Assembly: GCA_900617975.1 (NCBI GenBank)
Contig: UZAE01000434.1
Span: forward strand, 1 to 23,548
Length of the DNA stretch: 23,548 nucleotides
Direction: 5' to 3'
From: Rodentolepis nana
Taxonomy: Eukaryota > Platyhelminthes > Cestoda > Cyclophyllidea > Hymenolepididae
The notes under the pieces are model-generated. The model ran no database searches, was not told the DNA's origin, and saw nothing but the letters and a program-made list of their open reading frames with translations. Position numbers and translations under genes: made by a program. This document shows, in pieces, positions 1 through 8,924 of this stretch; position 1 is the stretch's first letter; every line of letters starts with the position of its first letter.

Positions 1-32
1 GACCCAAGAAAGAACCAATACGCTTAAACAGC

Positions 33-104
33 AAATTGTTAACCACCGACTCCGAAATAGCTAACTTCAAATTGCTTACCGCCGACACCGAAATAGCTAA
101 CTAC
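33..104 (+). repeat. Imperfect 36-bp tandem pair in LINE copy 1
   Basis: Two adjacent 36-bp units, 33-68 and 69-104, match at 31 of 36 positions and share the block ccgaaatagctaac. The period keeps frame. The divergence suggests this is older than the exact duplications that follow. Confidence 0.8.
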
Positions 105-113
105 ATTAGGTTC

Positions 114-180
114 TATTCCCACAAGCAAAAGAAAAACCCTTTTGTCAGTGTATTCCCACAAGCAAAAGAAAAACCCTTTT
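114..180 (+). repeat. Exact 30-bp direct repeat with 7-bp spacer
   Basis: The 30 bases at 114-143 recur without change at 151-180, separated by gtcagtg. Period 37 breaks frame. This is one of several local duplications confined to the LINE. Confidence 0.9.
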
Positions 181-244
181 AAAAATCTTCAAGAGATTTA
201 AAGCTACAAGTAAGACAGTTTGGCGAAATTAAGGAAAACATAGC

Positions 245-287
245 AACACCAAATAATGTAATCCTGAACATAACACCAAATAATGTA
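245..287 (+). repeat. 16-bp direct repeat in LINE copy 1
   Basis: aacaccaaataatgta occurs at 245-260 and again at 272-287. The similarity continues weakly on the right (ctgaac in both). Period 27 keeps frame, so the peptide block TPNNV appears twice. Confidence 0.8.
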
Positions 288-568
288 CTTACTGAACCAT
301 TCAAACCTTGCGAACTTAATGCTGCGATAAAACAGCTCAAGTGCAAGAAGTCTCCTGGCGAAGACGGTATTCATCCGGGATTTCTAATTAGAATGGGACA
401 AAAGCCAAAAAAACCATGCTGACGCTTTTCAAAAAAATCTGGGAGACCAGTCTCGTACCTGACCAATGTAGAGTTGCCATAGTAATACCAGTACTGGCAA
501 AGACGGCAAATACCCTAGCAACTTTGACAACTATAGGCCTGTCTTCCCACAAGCGTGCTGGCTAAATT

Positions 569-625
569 TATGGAAAGAATGGTTAACAGGAGGCACACTG
601 TATGGAAAGAATGGTTAACAGGAGG
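569..625 (+). repeat. Exact 25-bp direct repeat with 7-bp spacer inside RT
   Basis: The 25 bases at 569-593 (coding MERMVNRR) are repeated exactly at 601-625 after the spacer cacactg. Period 32 moves the reading frame by two bases, so this duplication alone disrupts the RT. Confidence 0.92.
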
Positions 626-1822
626 CTGACCTGGTTCCTTGAGACCAACAGTATTCTAAGGAGTGAGCAAGCAGGTTTTAGGCCGCAAAGATCAATGAAC
701 CAATAAGTAGCCACTTTCTCCCAACACATCAAAGATGCCCATGATGCAAGAAATACCCTTACGGCTGTTTTCGTCGATTTCAAATCAGCATATGACTTAG
801 TATGGAAAGAGAAGCTAATTCTAAAATTGACAAAGATTGGTATTAAACAAAGCATGCTAAACTAGATAAAAGCATTCATTGGACAAAGATCATGTAAAGT
901 CAGATATGAAAATGCTTTATCAAAATCCAATCTTTTACAAACAGGTCTTCCACAGGGAGCTGTCACAAGCTGCACTCTTTTCAATATCTTCATCAGTGAC
1001 ATAGCCGAATTAGTACAAACAGTCACGGACATCAAATGCTTACTTTATGCAGATGATCTTGTTCTTTGGTATTCCGCCCCTAAGAAAAACGCTCAGGAGA
1101 GAACAGAAAGTGCCCTAAATTGTGCACTTAAACTACTAGCAAACTGGTGCGACAACAATGGAATGGTAATCAACACTGCAAAAACTGCATTCCAAACATT
1201 TTCTTTGGCCCATCACAGCATAAACCCTCTTCTAAGGTACAACGATACTACCCTAGAAAAAACCAATGAGTTCACTTATCTCGGAATGACTTTTGACACA
1301 AATCTAACGTGGAAAAGTCACATTGCTAAAATAGCAGAACGAATCTCCAATAGACTGAATGTACTGAAGCGTCTTGCTGGTAGCGTATGGGGCTGTGCAC
1401 GCTCAACTCTCAACACCACTTACAAGATGTTTATTCAGCCAATAATGTTGTATTGCTGTGAGCCACTCATTACAGCCACAGAGGTGACTCTCAAACCACT
1501 CGAGAAGGCACACAACCAAGCATTACGACTAATTACTGGAGGGATAAAATCAACACCCGTTGATGCAATGCTCCTAGTTACAGGAAACACCACAATAGGT
1601 TCCCTTATCAAAGAAAAGGCCTTGATCCTGTATGAGAATCTACTGCGCATTCCCATGGATAAGTTCCTCAGCACCTATAAGAATAGACCAAGACATCTGA
1701 AAACGCAATCTGGTCTAATACAGAAAGCCATAGAACTGAAGAAAGAATTACAAATCGATGACAAACCAAAAAGCCTCTCTCTCCCCATGAACCCATTAGC
1801 AGACACTGATGTAGTATGTTGA

Positions 1823-2431
1823 ATCCAACTGCTCGACTTCTTCAGGAACTCAAGCACCCCTATAGAGCAAATGCGCTCACTGGCCATTGAGACAATCACT
1901 GTCAACTATCCTGCAGATCAATGGCTCCAAGTCTTCACTGATGGGTCATACATAGAAAACCAAGCAAACGTTGGTGCAGGTGTCTATTCTGAACTCTTCT
2001 CTTTCTACGCAGCAGCGGGACATAATAGATCCGCTTTTGAAGGAGAAATAGAGGCCATTAGGATAGCACTATGCCAATTATGTTGCCTGGATACGACATT
2101 CACCAAAGCGGTGATACTTTCGGACTCACAGTCAGCAATAGACTCAATTGGAAACAGAGAGCCACCCAAAACAGTTGAGATAAAGGAATGTAGAAAACTC
2201 CACCAGCTGCTGAGAGAGAAAAAAACAGTGATCCTACAATGAATTCCTGGTTACTGTGGCATTAAAGGCAATGAGCTTGCTGACACACTTGCTAAGAAGG
2301 GGACAACGATTTTCCAATGCATGGACCGGCCGATGTCTTTCCACACAATGAAGGCCTTAATCAGGAGAGACCGATGTGTGATTTTGCAAGTTGACACACT
2401 TGCTAAGAAGGGGACAACGAGTGTGCAATTC
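1823..2431 (+). pseudogene. LINE RNase H domain, broken
   Basis: Same frame as the RT, separated from it only by the TGA at 1820-1822. An RNase H fold is indicated by FTDGSY near 1934-1951, FEGEIEAI near 2036-2059 and LSDSQSAI near 2117-2140. The final block GIKGNELADTLAKKG is near 2258-2302. The four acidic catalytic residues (D of TDGS, second E of FEGE, D of SDSQ, D of ELAD) are all visible. A TGA at 2240-2242 sits exactly where LINE RNases H normally have the Trp of a QWIPGH-like block; here the following residues read IPGYCG. After about 2370 the frame runs into duplicated filler sequence and ends at a TGA at 2432. In the parent element the domain would remove RNA from the cDNA hybrid. 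Confidence 0.9.
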
Positions 2432-2517
2432 TGACACACTCGCTAAGAAGGGGACAACAATTTTGCAATGCATGGCCCGGCCGATGTCTTTCCACAAAAG
2501 ACCTTAATCAGGAGAGA
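2281..2517 (+). repeat. Triplicated segment at the RNase H end
   Basis: A block starting tgacacact begins at 2281, 2392 and 2432. Units 1 (2281-2370) and 3 (2432-2517) are about 90 and 86 bp long. Unit 2 (2392-2420) is only 29 bp. Between them lie filler segments 2371-2391 and 2421-2431. In LINE copy 2 the same segment occurs once, at 6940-7029, which gives the unduplicated state. Confidence 0.9.
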
Positions 2518-2555
2518 ATTCCAGACCTCAAGGTGCAGATTAAAGCTCGAACAAA

Positions 2556-2791
2556 GGAGAAACAGTGGCACTCTCCGACATAGCCGACTGGGGGAGAAAC
2601 ATTGGGCAGTGGCACTCTCCGACGTACCCGACTGGCCAAGAATCGAAGTCGTTGCTGAGTTTAGACTTTGGCCAAGAATCGAAGCCGTTGCTGAGTTTAG
2701 ACTACGTACCGGACGGATTGCCTGGCAAAACACCTTCAAAGATTGGGAGTATACACTGGTAAAATATCTTCACAAATTGGGAGTATACACT
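2556..2791 (+). repeat. Three successive tandem duplications in the LINE C-terminus
   Basis: Pair one: units start ggagaaac at 2556 and 2593, of about 37-43 bp. Pair two: 2633-2667 and 2669-2703, 34 of 35 identical, period 36. Pair three: 2727-2757 and 2761-2791, 27 of 31 identical, spacer ggt, period 34. Each block is present once in LINE copy 2 (7071-7200), so all are gains in copy 1. Confidence 0.88.
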
Positions 2792-2944
2792 CAGCCCACA
2801 TGCCCTCTATGTAACCTACAGGAGGAAATGAAGAAGACCCACATGATTCGGTGTCCAGCTCTAAAGACAACGACGGAAAGCCAAAGATACTGGGAAGTAA
2901 GAAGACAGCTAATGATTTGTTATGAATTAACTGCTATAAATGCA

Positions 2945-2963
2945 CCCCCCCCATCCTTGGGGG
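2945..2963 (+). promoter_or_regulatory. Possible stem-loop in the LINE 3' end
   Basis: A run of eight C at 2945-2952, then atcctt, then five G at 2959-2963 can fold as a short GC stem. Copy 2 keeps the idea at 7354-7370 (five or six C, short loop, five G) although the loop has changed. Some LINEs, such as eel UnaL2, need a 3' stem-loop for recognition by their own RT. The same role here is inference. Confidence 0.4.
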
Positions 2964-3034
2964 AAGCTGAAGTCAAAGTTTAAGGACTAATGATGAATAT
3001 CATAAAGCCTGCCATTTGAAATAAATAAATAAAC

Positions 3035-6000
3035 ATATTTAATTCTTCTGATATTTATTTAATGTCGTTTGAGCTCTTCTAGAACGTCTTTTTCAATTCA
3101 TATCTCATATTCTGGTTTCAATAAAATATATATCATAGATTTGATTTCAAAAGTATATAGATCCTCTGTTACTTTCTGCATGATATTTTTCAAGGGTAAT
3201 TGATGCTCAACGAAGTTAATAATAGTAGTGTTTAAACGTATTGAAATCGTTTACTGCTGTCACAAATCATGTGACAGATATCAAACAAATGTTTTATGAT
3301 CTTAAATCTATATGTTTTTGCTTTGCCTTCGCATTTGTAGTTATATATAGTCAATGGGGAGAAATATAATTAAAGGCATTTTAATATGCAAGCTTATTTT
3401 CATCTTCATTTCAACAAAAAAACTTTTGTTCACTCAGTTGAGTTGAGTTAGATGATGGTGCATAAACTACTATTACTTTAAATTATTAGCTGACTTTGAT
3501 AAGCATCGTATAAACTGACTGCTAGCTTATGGCTTCCAAAGATGATGGCTTAAAGGCAATATTATTTCAGATATAGTCATTTGATTATAATTAATCGATT
3601 TCAAAAATTGATCCAAGCAAATATTTCTATTAACTTCATCATTTATATATTTTGCTTATTAAATCAATTACGACATTTTAAATCTTGCTAAATTAATTAT
3701 AAACTCCAGCGATGAATAGTCAGTCGCTTCAGTAGCATCTAAATTTTTAATAATTTACAATTGAATGATTTGAAATAAGCACATATTTTATTTTTCCATA
3801 GTATTGGTCTTATATAATTTTAATATTTGTGTTTAGATTATTTTATAAGTAAACTCAAACTTTAGGGAAAACATTACGACTAATATGTGCCTAAATAATA
3901 TTAGCTTTACAATATAACAAAGTATTAAAAAATAGGACTAAATTTCTAAAAAAGTTGCATATCCACTCGATATAAAATTGTTGTTTTAATATTTCTGAAT
4001 TTTAGGCAATAAAAGCGAGTGGTAAACTCGATCTTGTATAAATTAAGTGTTTAACGTAAACTTTCGACATTAAGAAGTAATCATTCCTTTAACTCACATT
4101 GATCCTGGCTGCTTTAAATTGCACATGTGGGTGGCATAGTTAATGTTTCGAGATAGATATAACTTATTATCTCAAGAAAATATTTTCCTGTAAAAAATAA
4201 TAAGATTTTCACAGAATTTTAAACTTTCCTACTAAAAAGGTCAGCGCGTTAGTCATTGGCTATATTTCTCAAATTTGGAATTATAGCTCAAAGGATTCAT
4301 TTTTATTCATTCCAGTCAATTTGAGGCTTTTGTAACAATAATTAAAACTATTAAACTTTATTGAATTTTAAAGAAGGAGTTTTTTCTTTCAAGATGAAAT
4401 TCACACTAGAACAAAATATATTTTGACATCCTAAATATAGCTGTATAACAAAAGGTTACTGTGCGAAACGCTTAAATAGACTTAATCATTATTAACTAAA
4501 AAGAGAAGCAGTATTTTAATTAATCGCTTTAATGCAAAAAGCCATGAATAAGCTTTGTTACTAATATACGAATAATGTAAAACTGGGAAATGTATAGAAC
4601 ACCACAGAACTTAAAAAAATCTGATTAGCCGTATAATTTACTACGTAATTGGCTGTCATTAATACCCTTTTAAAAGGCACACTTAGGCCCATGTTATTGA
4701 AAAAAATTATGGTAAATTGTGATGGAAAATTTGTTTTGGTAACCTATAATTACAAGGAATTTATCACACTGACCAAGTATTCACGATTTAATTCATTCTT
4801 ACAAGCTCTCCTGGGGCATGCAATAAAATTAGACATTTCAAAAATCACTCTGTTAAAACGGCTGCTTATCTTAAATTAAATCAACAATAGTAATTACAAA
4901 ACATACAAATCTAATCTCCTCGCAAATCTGACTTAACGCCTCTCAATCTTTTACAGGGACATTTTGTTAATTTTGAGTTTTATACATTTTAGTATTTAAA
5001 TTATCCAAATAAGATAAGAATTTTTATCCTTCAATAAAAATGTAACCCATGACTTCTGAATTTTTGAAACGCTAGAATAAAGAGTTTTAAGAAAAATTCA
5101 TTAGTCGCCTAGCCATTTAAACAGTTTACGGGCTGCAAATTTCAAAGTTTATGATTTTCCCTTTGTTGGAAATGAATTTTTTGAAATTTTTAATCGAAAT
5201 TTAATTTAGTCAGATTGATTGATCATGGTATGTGATATTGATATGCACCTCATGGTCTTGACTTTGCGAAGATGTGTATGGGCAATAAATTTTGATCATT
5301 CCATTTATAATTAAATCTTGAAATAATTTTTTGCACACACTATAAAAAGACATGGTATGAAATCCACCCTAACAATTGTTTTACGTGAATATTTCGCGAA
5401 TAGCAAGGATTTCGTATAAGTGTCTTAAAATTCGCTGAAAAGTAACCGGTTATATATAAAATAGGAAGAGAAGGTTGTAGCGGATTGCTACCTTAGTAAA
5501 GCATTATTTTGATTATTTCGCAAAATGGTATCCATAAAGGAAATTCTATAAATTAACCATTTTCGTGAAATTTGGGAGTTGAAATTTCACTCATGCAATC
5601 CATTAACTTTGCATTTTTTATTTTAATCATTAGCTTCAAAATCTCACGGTTTCAAATTAAGCGTTGTGGTAGAGATTAGAGATTAATCGGAATGCCGCTA
5701 AAATATTATGGATTAATTTAAAAATTATACTTTAATTTTTGAAACTTAAACAATTGTAAAAACCTTGCTTCAGATTTTTATATTTAAATGCAAACTATTG
5801 CAATGAATTGTTTTGTAAGTGGTAATCGAAATAAAATCCTGTTAATTTTTTAATTATGAAAACAATAATCTTTGTAGTATTACCTTCGTTTAATTAAGAT
5901 TAAATTAAATAAATATATAAATATAAACATATAATTTACTTTCTGAAAGACGTCCAACTAATCGGTATTTTTTAAAATAATAAATGGTACGGTTTAAATG

Positions 6001-6931
6001 TTAGACAACAGTTAAATTTACGTTTCTTTGCCGACAGCTCAAATAAATTTAATTTCACCAGAAGTCAACTTTCAGATAAGAGCTAAGAGAAGAGTTATTT
6101 GGCTTAATTTCCTTCTCTTGTTTCTTCGACAATTGAATAAATCAAATGTAATGAAAGAGTAAAGGGGTGCATTTAAGCTAATTTCGTTTCTGTCCTCTAA
6201 GAAATGATTTAATCAGTTCATTTCAAAATCTATTATATTGACGTAGTAGATCCTTTTGTTCTTACTTCTATTTTGCAACAAAATTACTATGCCAAATTCG
6301 TGGCATTACGTTAATGGGGTTAATGCTACGTCATATATGTATATTAATGCATTATTTAACGTGTTTATGAAGTATAACTCAATTTTTCAAGAGCGACTGA
6401 CATAACATGATGCACTAACTATTGGTAATGTATTTTATCGGCAATGTGTCCATGTTTTGTTGGAACATGAGATAGAATTTTCTTGTTCTGCTAATCATGC
6501 TACGCTCTACTTTTGTCCACAAAATATTCTATGGCAAAGTGCCTTTGGTGTCTAATCATTAAAAATATGCATTTTTCAAAAATTCCTTGGAGGCAAACCT
6601 GGCAAACTGATATCCTTACATGCCTCTAAAAGTCAACTTAAAATTGCCAAAATCATGTGATGTTTTTGCTTATAGGATTTGAATCGTAATAAAATAAAAA
6701 TATTTATTCTTTATGAGTCCGATGTTGCTTATTTATTAAGCAATCTACTTTATGCTTTGGTTTAGGCCTATATATAAACTTTCAAATTCATTTTAAATAG
6801 ATTTTAATTTTTGTGTTAGCACTTAAGGAGATGCTCGACAAATCAATTCAATTAGAATACATGCATGTCAGAAACATAACCATGTCGTATTGAATACTAA
6901 TTGAATGTCCGTAATCAATATTAATACTTTT
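3035..6931. other. AT-rich non-coding stretch
   Basis: I see no credible gene on either strand here. Stops are frequent in all frames and the longest open segments lack an ATG or protein-like composition. The only item I can name is a 31-bp inverted match to the end of the LTR at 7541-7827 (see 5475-5505). Around 5370-5600 the sequence is richer in short TTCGCGAA/TTTCGTGAAA-type words, perhaps an old repeat that I cannot classify. Confidence 0.6.
5475..5505 (-). repeat. Inverted fragment matching the 3' end of the LTR at 7541-7827
   Basis: This 31-base stretch matches the reverse complement of 7798-7828 at 28 positions, with the core gtagcggattgctac exact. Homology stops on both sides. The core is itself a near-palindrome (gtagc/gctac arms). 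It may be a scrap of a second LTR in the opposite orientation, or a shared terminal motif of a related element. Confidence 0.55.
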
Positions 6932-7440
6932 AAGCTTACTGACACACTTGCTAAGAAGGGGACAACGATTTTCCAATGCATGGACCGGCCGATGTCTTTC
7001 CACACAATGAAGGCCTTAATCAGAAGAGAATTCCAGACCTCAAGGTGCAACGAAATTAAAGCTCGAACAAAGGAGAAACAGTGGGCAGTGGCACTCTACG
7101 ACATATCCGACTGGCCAAGAATCGAAGCCGTTGCTGAGTTTAGACTACGTACCGGACACGATTGCTTGGCAAAACATCTTCACAGATTGGGAGTATACAC
7201 TCAACCCACATGCCCCCATGTAACCTACATGAGGAAATGGAGAAGACCCACCTGATTCGGTGTCCAGCTCTAAAGACAAAGACGGAAAGCCAGAGATACT
7301 GGGAAGCAAGAAGACGGCTAATGCACTGCTATTTATTAACTGCTTTAAATGTACCCCCCACCCATGGGGGAAGGTGAAGTCAAAGTTTAAGGGCTAATGG
7401 TAAATATCACAAAGCCTGCCATTAGAAATAAATAAATAAA
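6932..7440 (+). mobile_element. 5'-truncated LINE copy 2, same family as copy 1
   Basis: About 0.5 kb matching 2273-3033 of copy 1 once that copy's duplications are collapsed. The first 90 bases (6940-7029) match 2281-2370 at 89 positions, and later parts match at roughly 90 percent. It codes the end of RNase H (LAKKGTT), the block WPRIEAVAEFRLRTGHDCLAKH and the Cys/His motif. A one-base deletion just before the second Cys (near 7214) shifts the frame. The 3' end is an AAAT-type tail at about 7426-7440. The 5' truncation is typical of target-primed reverse transcription. A possible 9-bp target duplication is acttttaag (6926-6934) and acttctaag (7440-7448), with one mismatch. The copy is non-functional. 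Confidence 0.92.
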
Positions 7441-7540
7441 CTTCTAAGTGGAACCTCGAAACGCTAACGAATTCTGACGAAAACAATTAGCGTTGGGTAA
7501 AGATAGAATGAAGCACAGGTGGGTCAAATTTGAATCAAGT

Positions 7541-7827
7541 TGTGGGACACGTCATCGCGTGCATGTACTCATGGGCTTGATGTGCGGCCGTACAACCTCG
7601 CGTACGTATTGAGGACAAGAGCACGCAGCTAATAGCAGCTCAAGGGCCCTCGCTTTTTTTACCGAAAGCCGCCATGTTGTATGGCTGAGTTTCCTTCCTG
7701 TGTACACAAGTTGCGTGATTTATCTAGTGAATAAACGTGTTCCCGCAATATGTCTGTTTCTTCTGCGAACCCATAGTAGAGGTTTCTGAGTTCAGTCAAG
7801 GCTTTAATAAAGTAGCAATCCGCTACA
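7541..7827 (+). mobile_element. Probable solo LTR of an LTR retrotransposon
   Basis: A 287-bp segment, far richer in GC and CpG than its surroundings, begins TGTGGGACAC and ends CCGCTACA, giving TG...CA termini. It is flanked by the 4-bp direct repeat aagt (7537-7540 and 7828-7831), as left by integration of Ty3/gypsy-type elements. AATAAA polyadenylation signals at 7730-7735 and 7806-7811 support the plus orientation. I see no primer-binding site, gag-pol or second LTR next to it, so it looks like the product of LTR-LTR recombination. The family is not identified. An old CpG-rich first exon is the alternative, but the termini plus target duplication argue for an LTR. Confidence 0.7.
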
Positions 7828-8203
7828 AAGTGAAGTAGAGTAAAACAGATATACCCTTCAAATGTATAGGGATTTCTAGAAGAAGTCGCTTAAATTTTTC
7901 ACAATAAAAAATTACTTAGAAATCGCTCTATTGTGACTCGTTACCTATAAAAGATACATAATAAAGTATTCAATGCCTACAAAGGAAATTTTGTTTAATT
8001 GACCAACTCGTTGTTTTTGCAATTGAATAATGATCATCATGGAAGCAAAATACAGTCATTTTCCACAAATCGAAAGACATTTTGATGCGCAATTTCATGC
8101 TCAAATTTAGATACGATTTTGGTTATTGTTATTCTTTAATTAAAATATGAGTACCTGTAAATATAAACGGAAAAATGCCAAAACTAGTATAGGTAGATAA
8201 CTA
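7828..8203. other. AT-rich non-coding stretch
   Basis: I see no open reading frame or repeat that I recognise between the LTR and the TA microsatellite. Confidence 0.6.
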
Positions 8204-8208
8204 ATATA

Positions 8209-8245
<37 letters not shown>
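8204..8245. repeat. (AT)n microsatellite
   Basis: About 42 bases of almost uninterrupted AT dinucleotides with a single C at 8227. Length is probably polymorphic. Confidence 0.95.
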
Positions 8246-8246
<1 letters not shown>

Positions 8247-8924
8247 AGAATAACTGAGGGAAAGAAGCGCATGCTCGTCTAGGTACTCTGGAACATTGCT
8301 TACGCTATGCCAATCACACTATGAGGTCACGAGTTCAGAGACCTCTCGGCCAATCAGTAACCGAAGACAATATATGAATATCTTACCCGAAAGTGTATAT
8401 AATGACTTAGTATTTTCCAGTCGAATCATTACACACCCCACAGTTCAATACATACAACGAATAATGCCTAATATATGATAACATCCGAATAAGCGTATAC
8501 GAATACAGAGGTCTGCTTTCCCTATAACTTTGTGGTGGCTTAGCTAATCTAGGGAATCGTTACAAACTAAGGAAATCTGTTATGGAGATTACTGGGTATA
8601 ATTAAAATTGGTCGGTGTAGCAATTCGCCTCATACGGTTTAGGAAAGAGTGTCAAAGAAAAAATAAATATCAAGTTGGTGAAATGAAAAAAAAATTCCCA
8701 CATAGTAACACCGTTATGTGCGAATTTCATTAATTATTGCAAGAAAGGGACACAAAATCAAACTTATTTAATTCATTAGAGTAATTAAAAATTGTTCAAT
8801 TTGCATGCACTCTGCAATAAAACAAGCCTTTTTTTTCGTGAGGTATTTGATTTGTAAATTCTACAAAAGTAAAATGACATTATTATCAATTTGTTTACAA
8901 TTAATTTACACAGGGATTTGAATA
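8246..8924. other. Non-coding stretch with a small hairpin
   Basis: No convincing gene. The first 250 bases are less AT-rich than the rest and hold a perfect 6-bp stem, gaggtc (8323-8328) and gacctc (8340-8345), around cacgagttcag-like loop sequence. This is slightly reminiscent of a tRNA T-arm/B box, but I see no complete tRNA or SINE. The open segment at 8296-8478 has no protein-like features. Confidence 0.5.

Larger units (their letters stand above)
187..1822 (+). pseudogene. LINE reverse transcriptase domain, broken
   Basis: RT motifs can be followed in order while switching frame. Residues like CKKSPGEDGIHPG lie near 340-378 (frame 3), and TLFKKIWETSLVPDQ near 422-466 (frame 2). GKDGKYPSNFDNYRPV is at 496-543 (frame 1), and VLAKFMERMVNRR ends at 593 (frame 3). 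From 602 it continues in frame 2 with SEQAGFRP, AVFVDFKSAYD, GLPQGAVTS, and the catalytic YADDL box near 1050, then the thumb-like YLGMTF segment. Losses include a one-base shift in an A7 run near 407-413, a 32-bp tandem duplication at 569-625, an in-frame TAA at 704-706, TAG at 863-865 and TGA at 1820-1822. The FVDF and YADD aspartates survive, but the protein is not makeable. The longest intact piece is 1163-1822, 219 codons. Confidence 0.92.
2432..2986 (+). pseudogene. LINE ORF2 C-terminus with Cys/His motif
   Basis: C-terminal part of the LINE protein, in frame 2 from about 2468 with duplications scrambling its first half. The visible motif is C-X2-C-X9-H-X3-C, starting CPLCN, near 2802-2855. 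This kind of putative nucleic-acid-binding Cys/His cluster is common at the end of I- and R1-group LINE proteins. Compared with copy 2 the segment holds three tandem duplications (about 2556-2635, 2633-2703, 2727-2791), so phrases such as WPRIEAVAEFRL appear twice. It ends at TAA 2981-2983, just after a C-rich/G-rich stem at 2945-2963. Confidence 0.85.
1..3034 (+). mobile_element. Non-LTR retrotransposon (LINE), RNase H-bearing I-group-like, degenerate copy 1
   Basis: Degenerate LINE covering the end of the linker before the reverse transcriptase, the reverse transcriptase itself, an RNase H domain, a C-terminal Cys/His motif and a 3' end with an (AAAT)n tail at about 3018-3033. The 5' end lies outside the window. 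The domain order RT, RNase H, C-X2-C-X9-H-X3-C is that of the I/Jockey-like groups of LINEs. A second copy at 6932-7440 shares the last 0.5 kb and the same tail, which fixes the 3' end. The reading frame is broken by several frameshifts before position 602, by stops at 704, 863, 1820 and 2240, and by many short duplications. The copy cannot make protein. The clade assignment is from motif order only; a phylogeny of the RT could change it. Confidence 0.93.

Noticed and set aside
33..180. CRISPR-like array
   Set aside because: Only two units per repeat, with differing units and 0-7 base spacers, inside a eukaryotic LINE. These are local duplications.
1435..1905. Antisense open segments over the RT and RNase H
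   Set aside because: They are the reverse strand of well-supported LINE coding sequence.
4649..4879. 76-codon plus-strand open segment
   Set aside because: It begins with TTG, not ATG, sits in AT-rich spacer, and the peptide has no motif or splice-site support.
8204..8245. MITE terminus or regulatory TATA cluster
   Set aside because: Pure dinucleotide repeat with no inverted termini or neighbouring gene.
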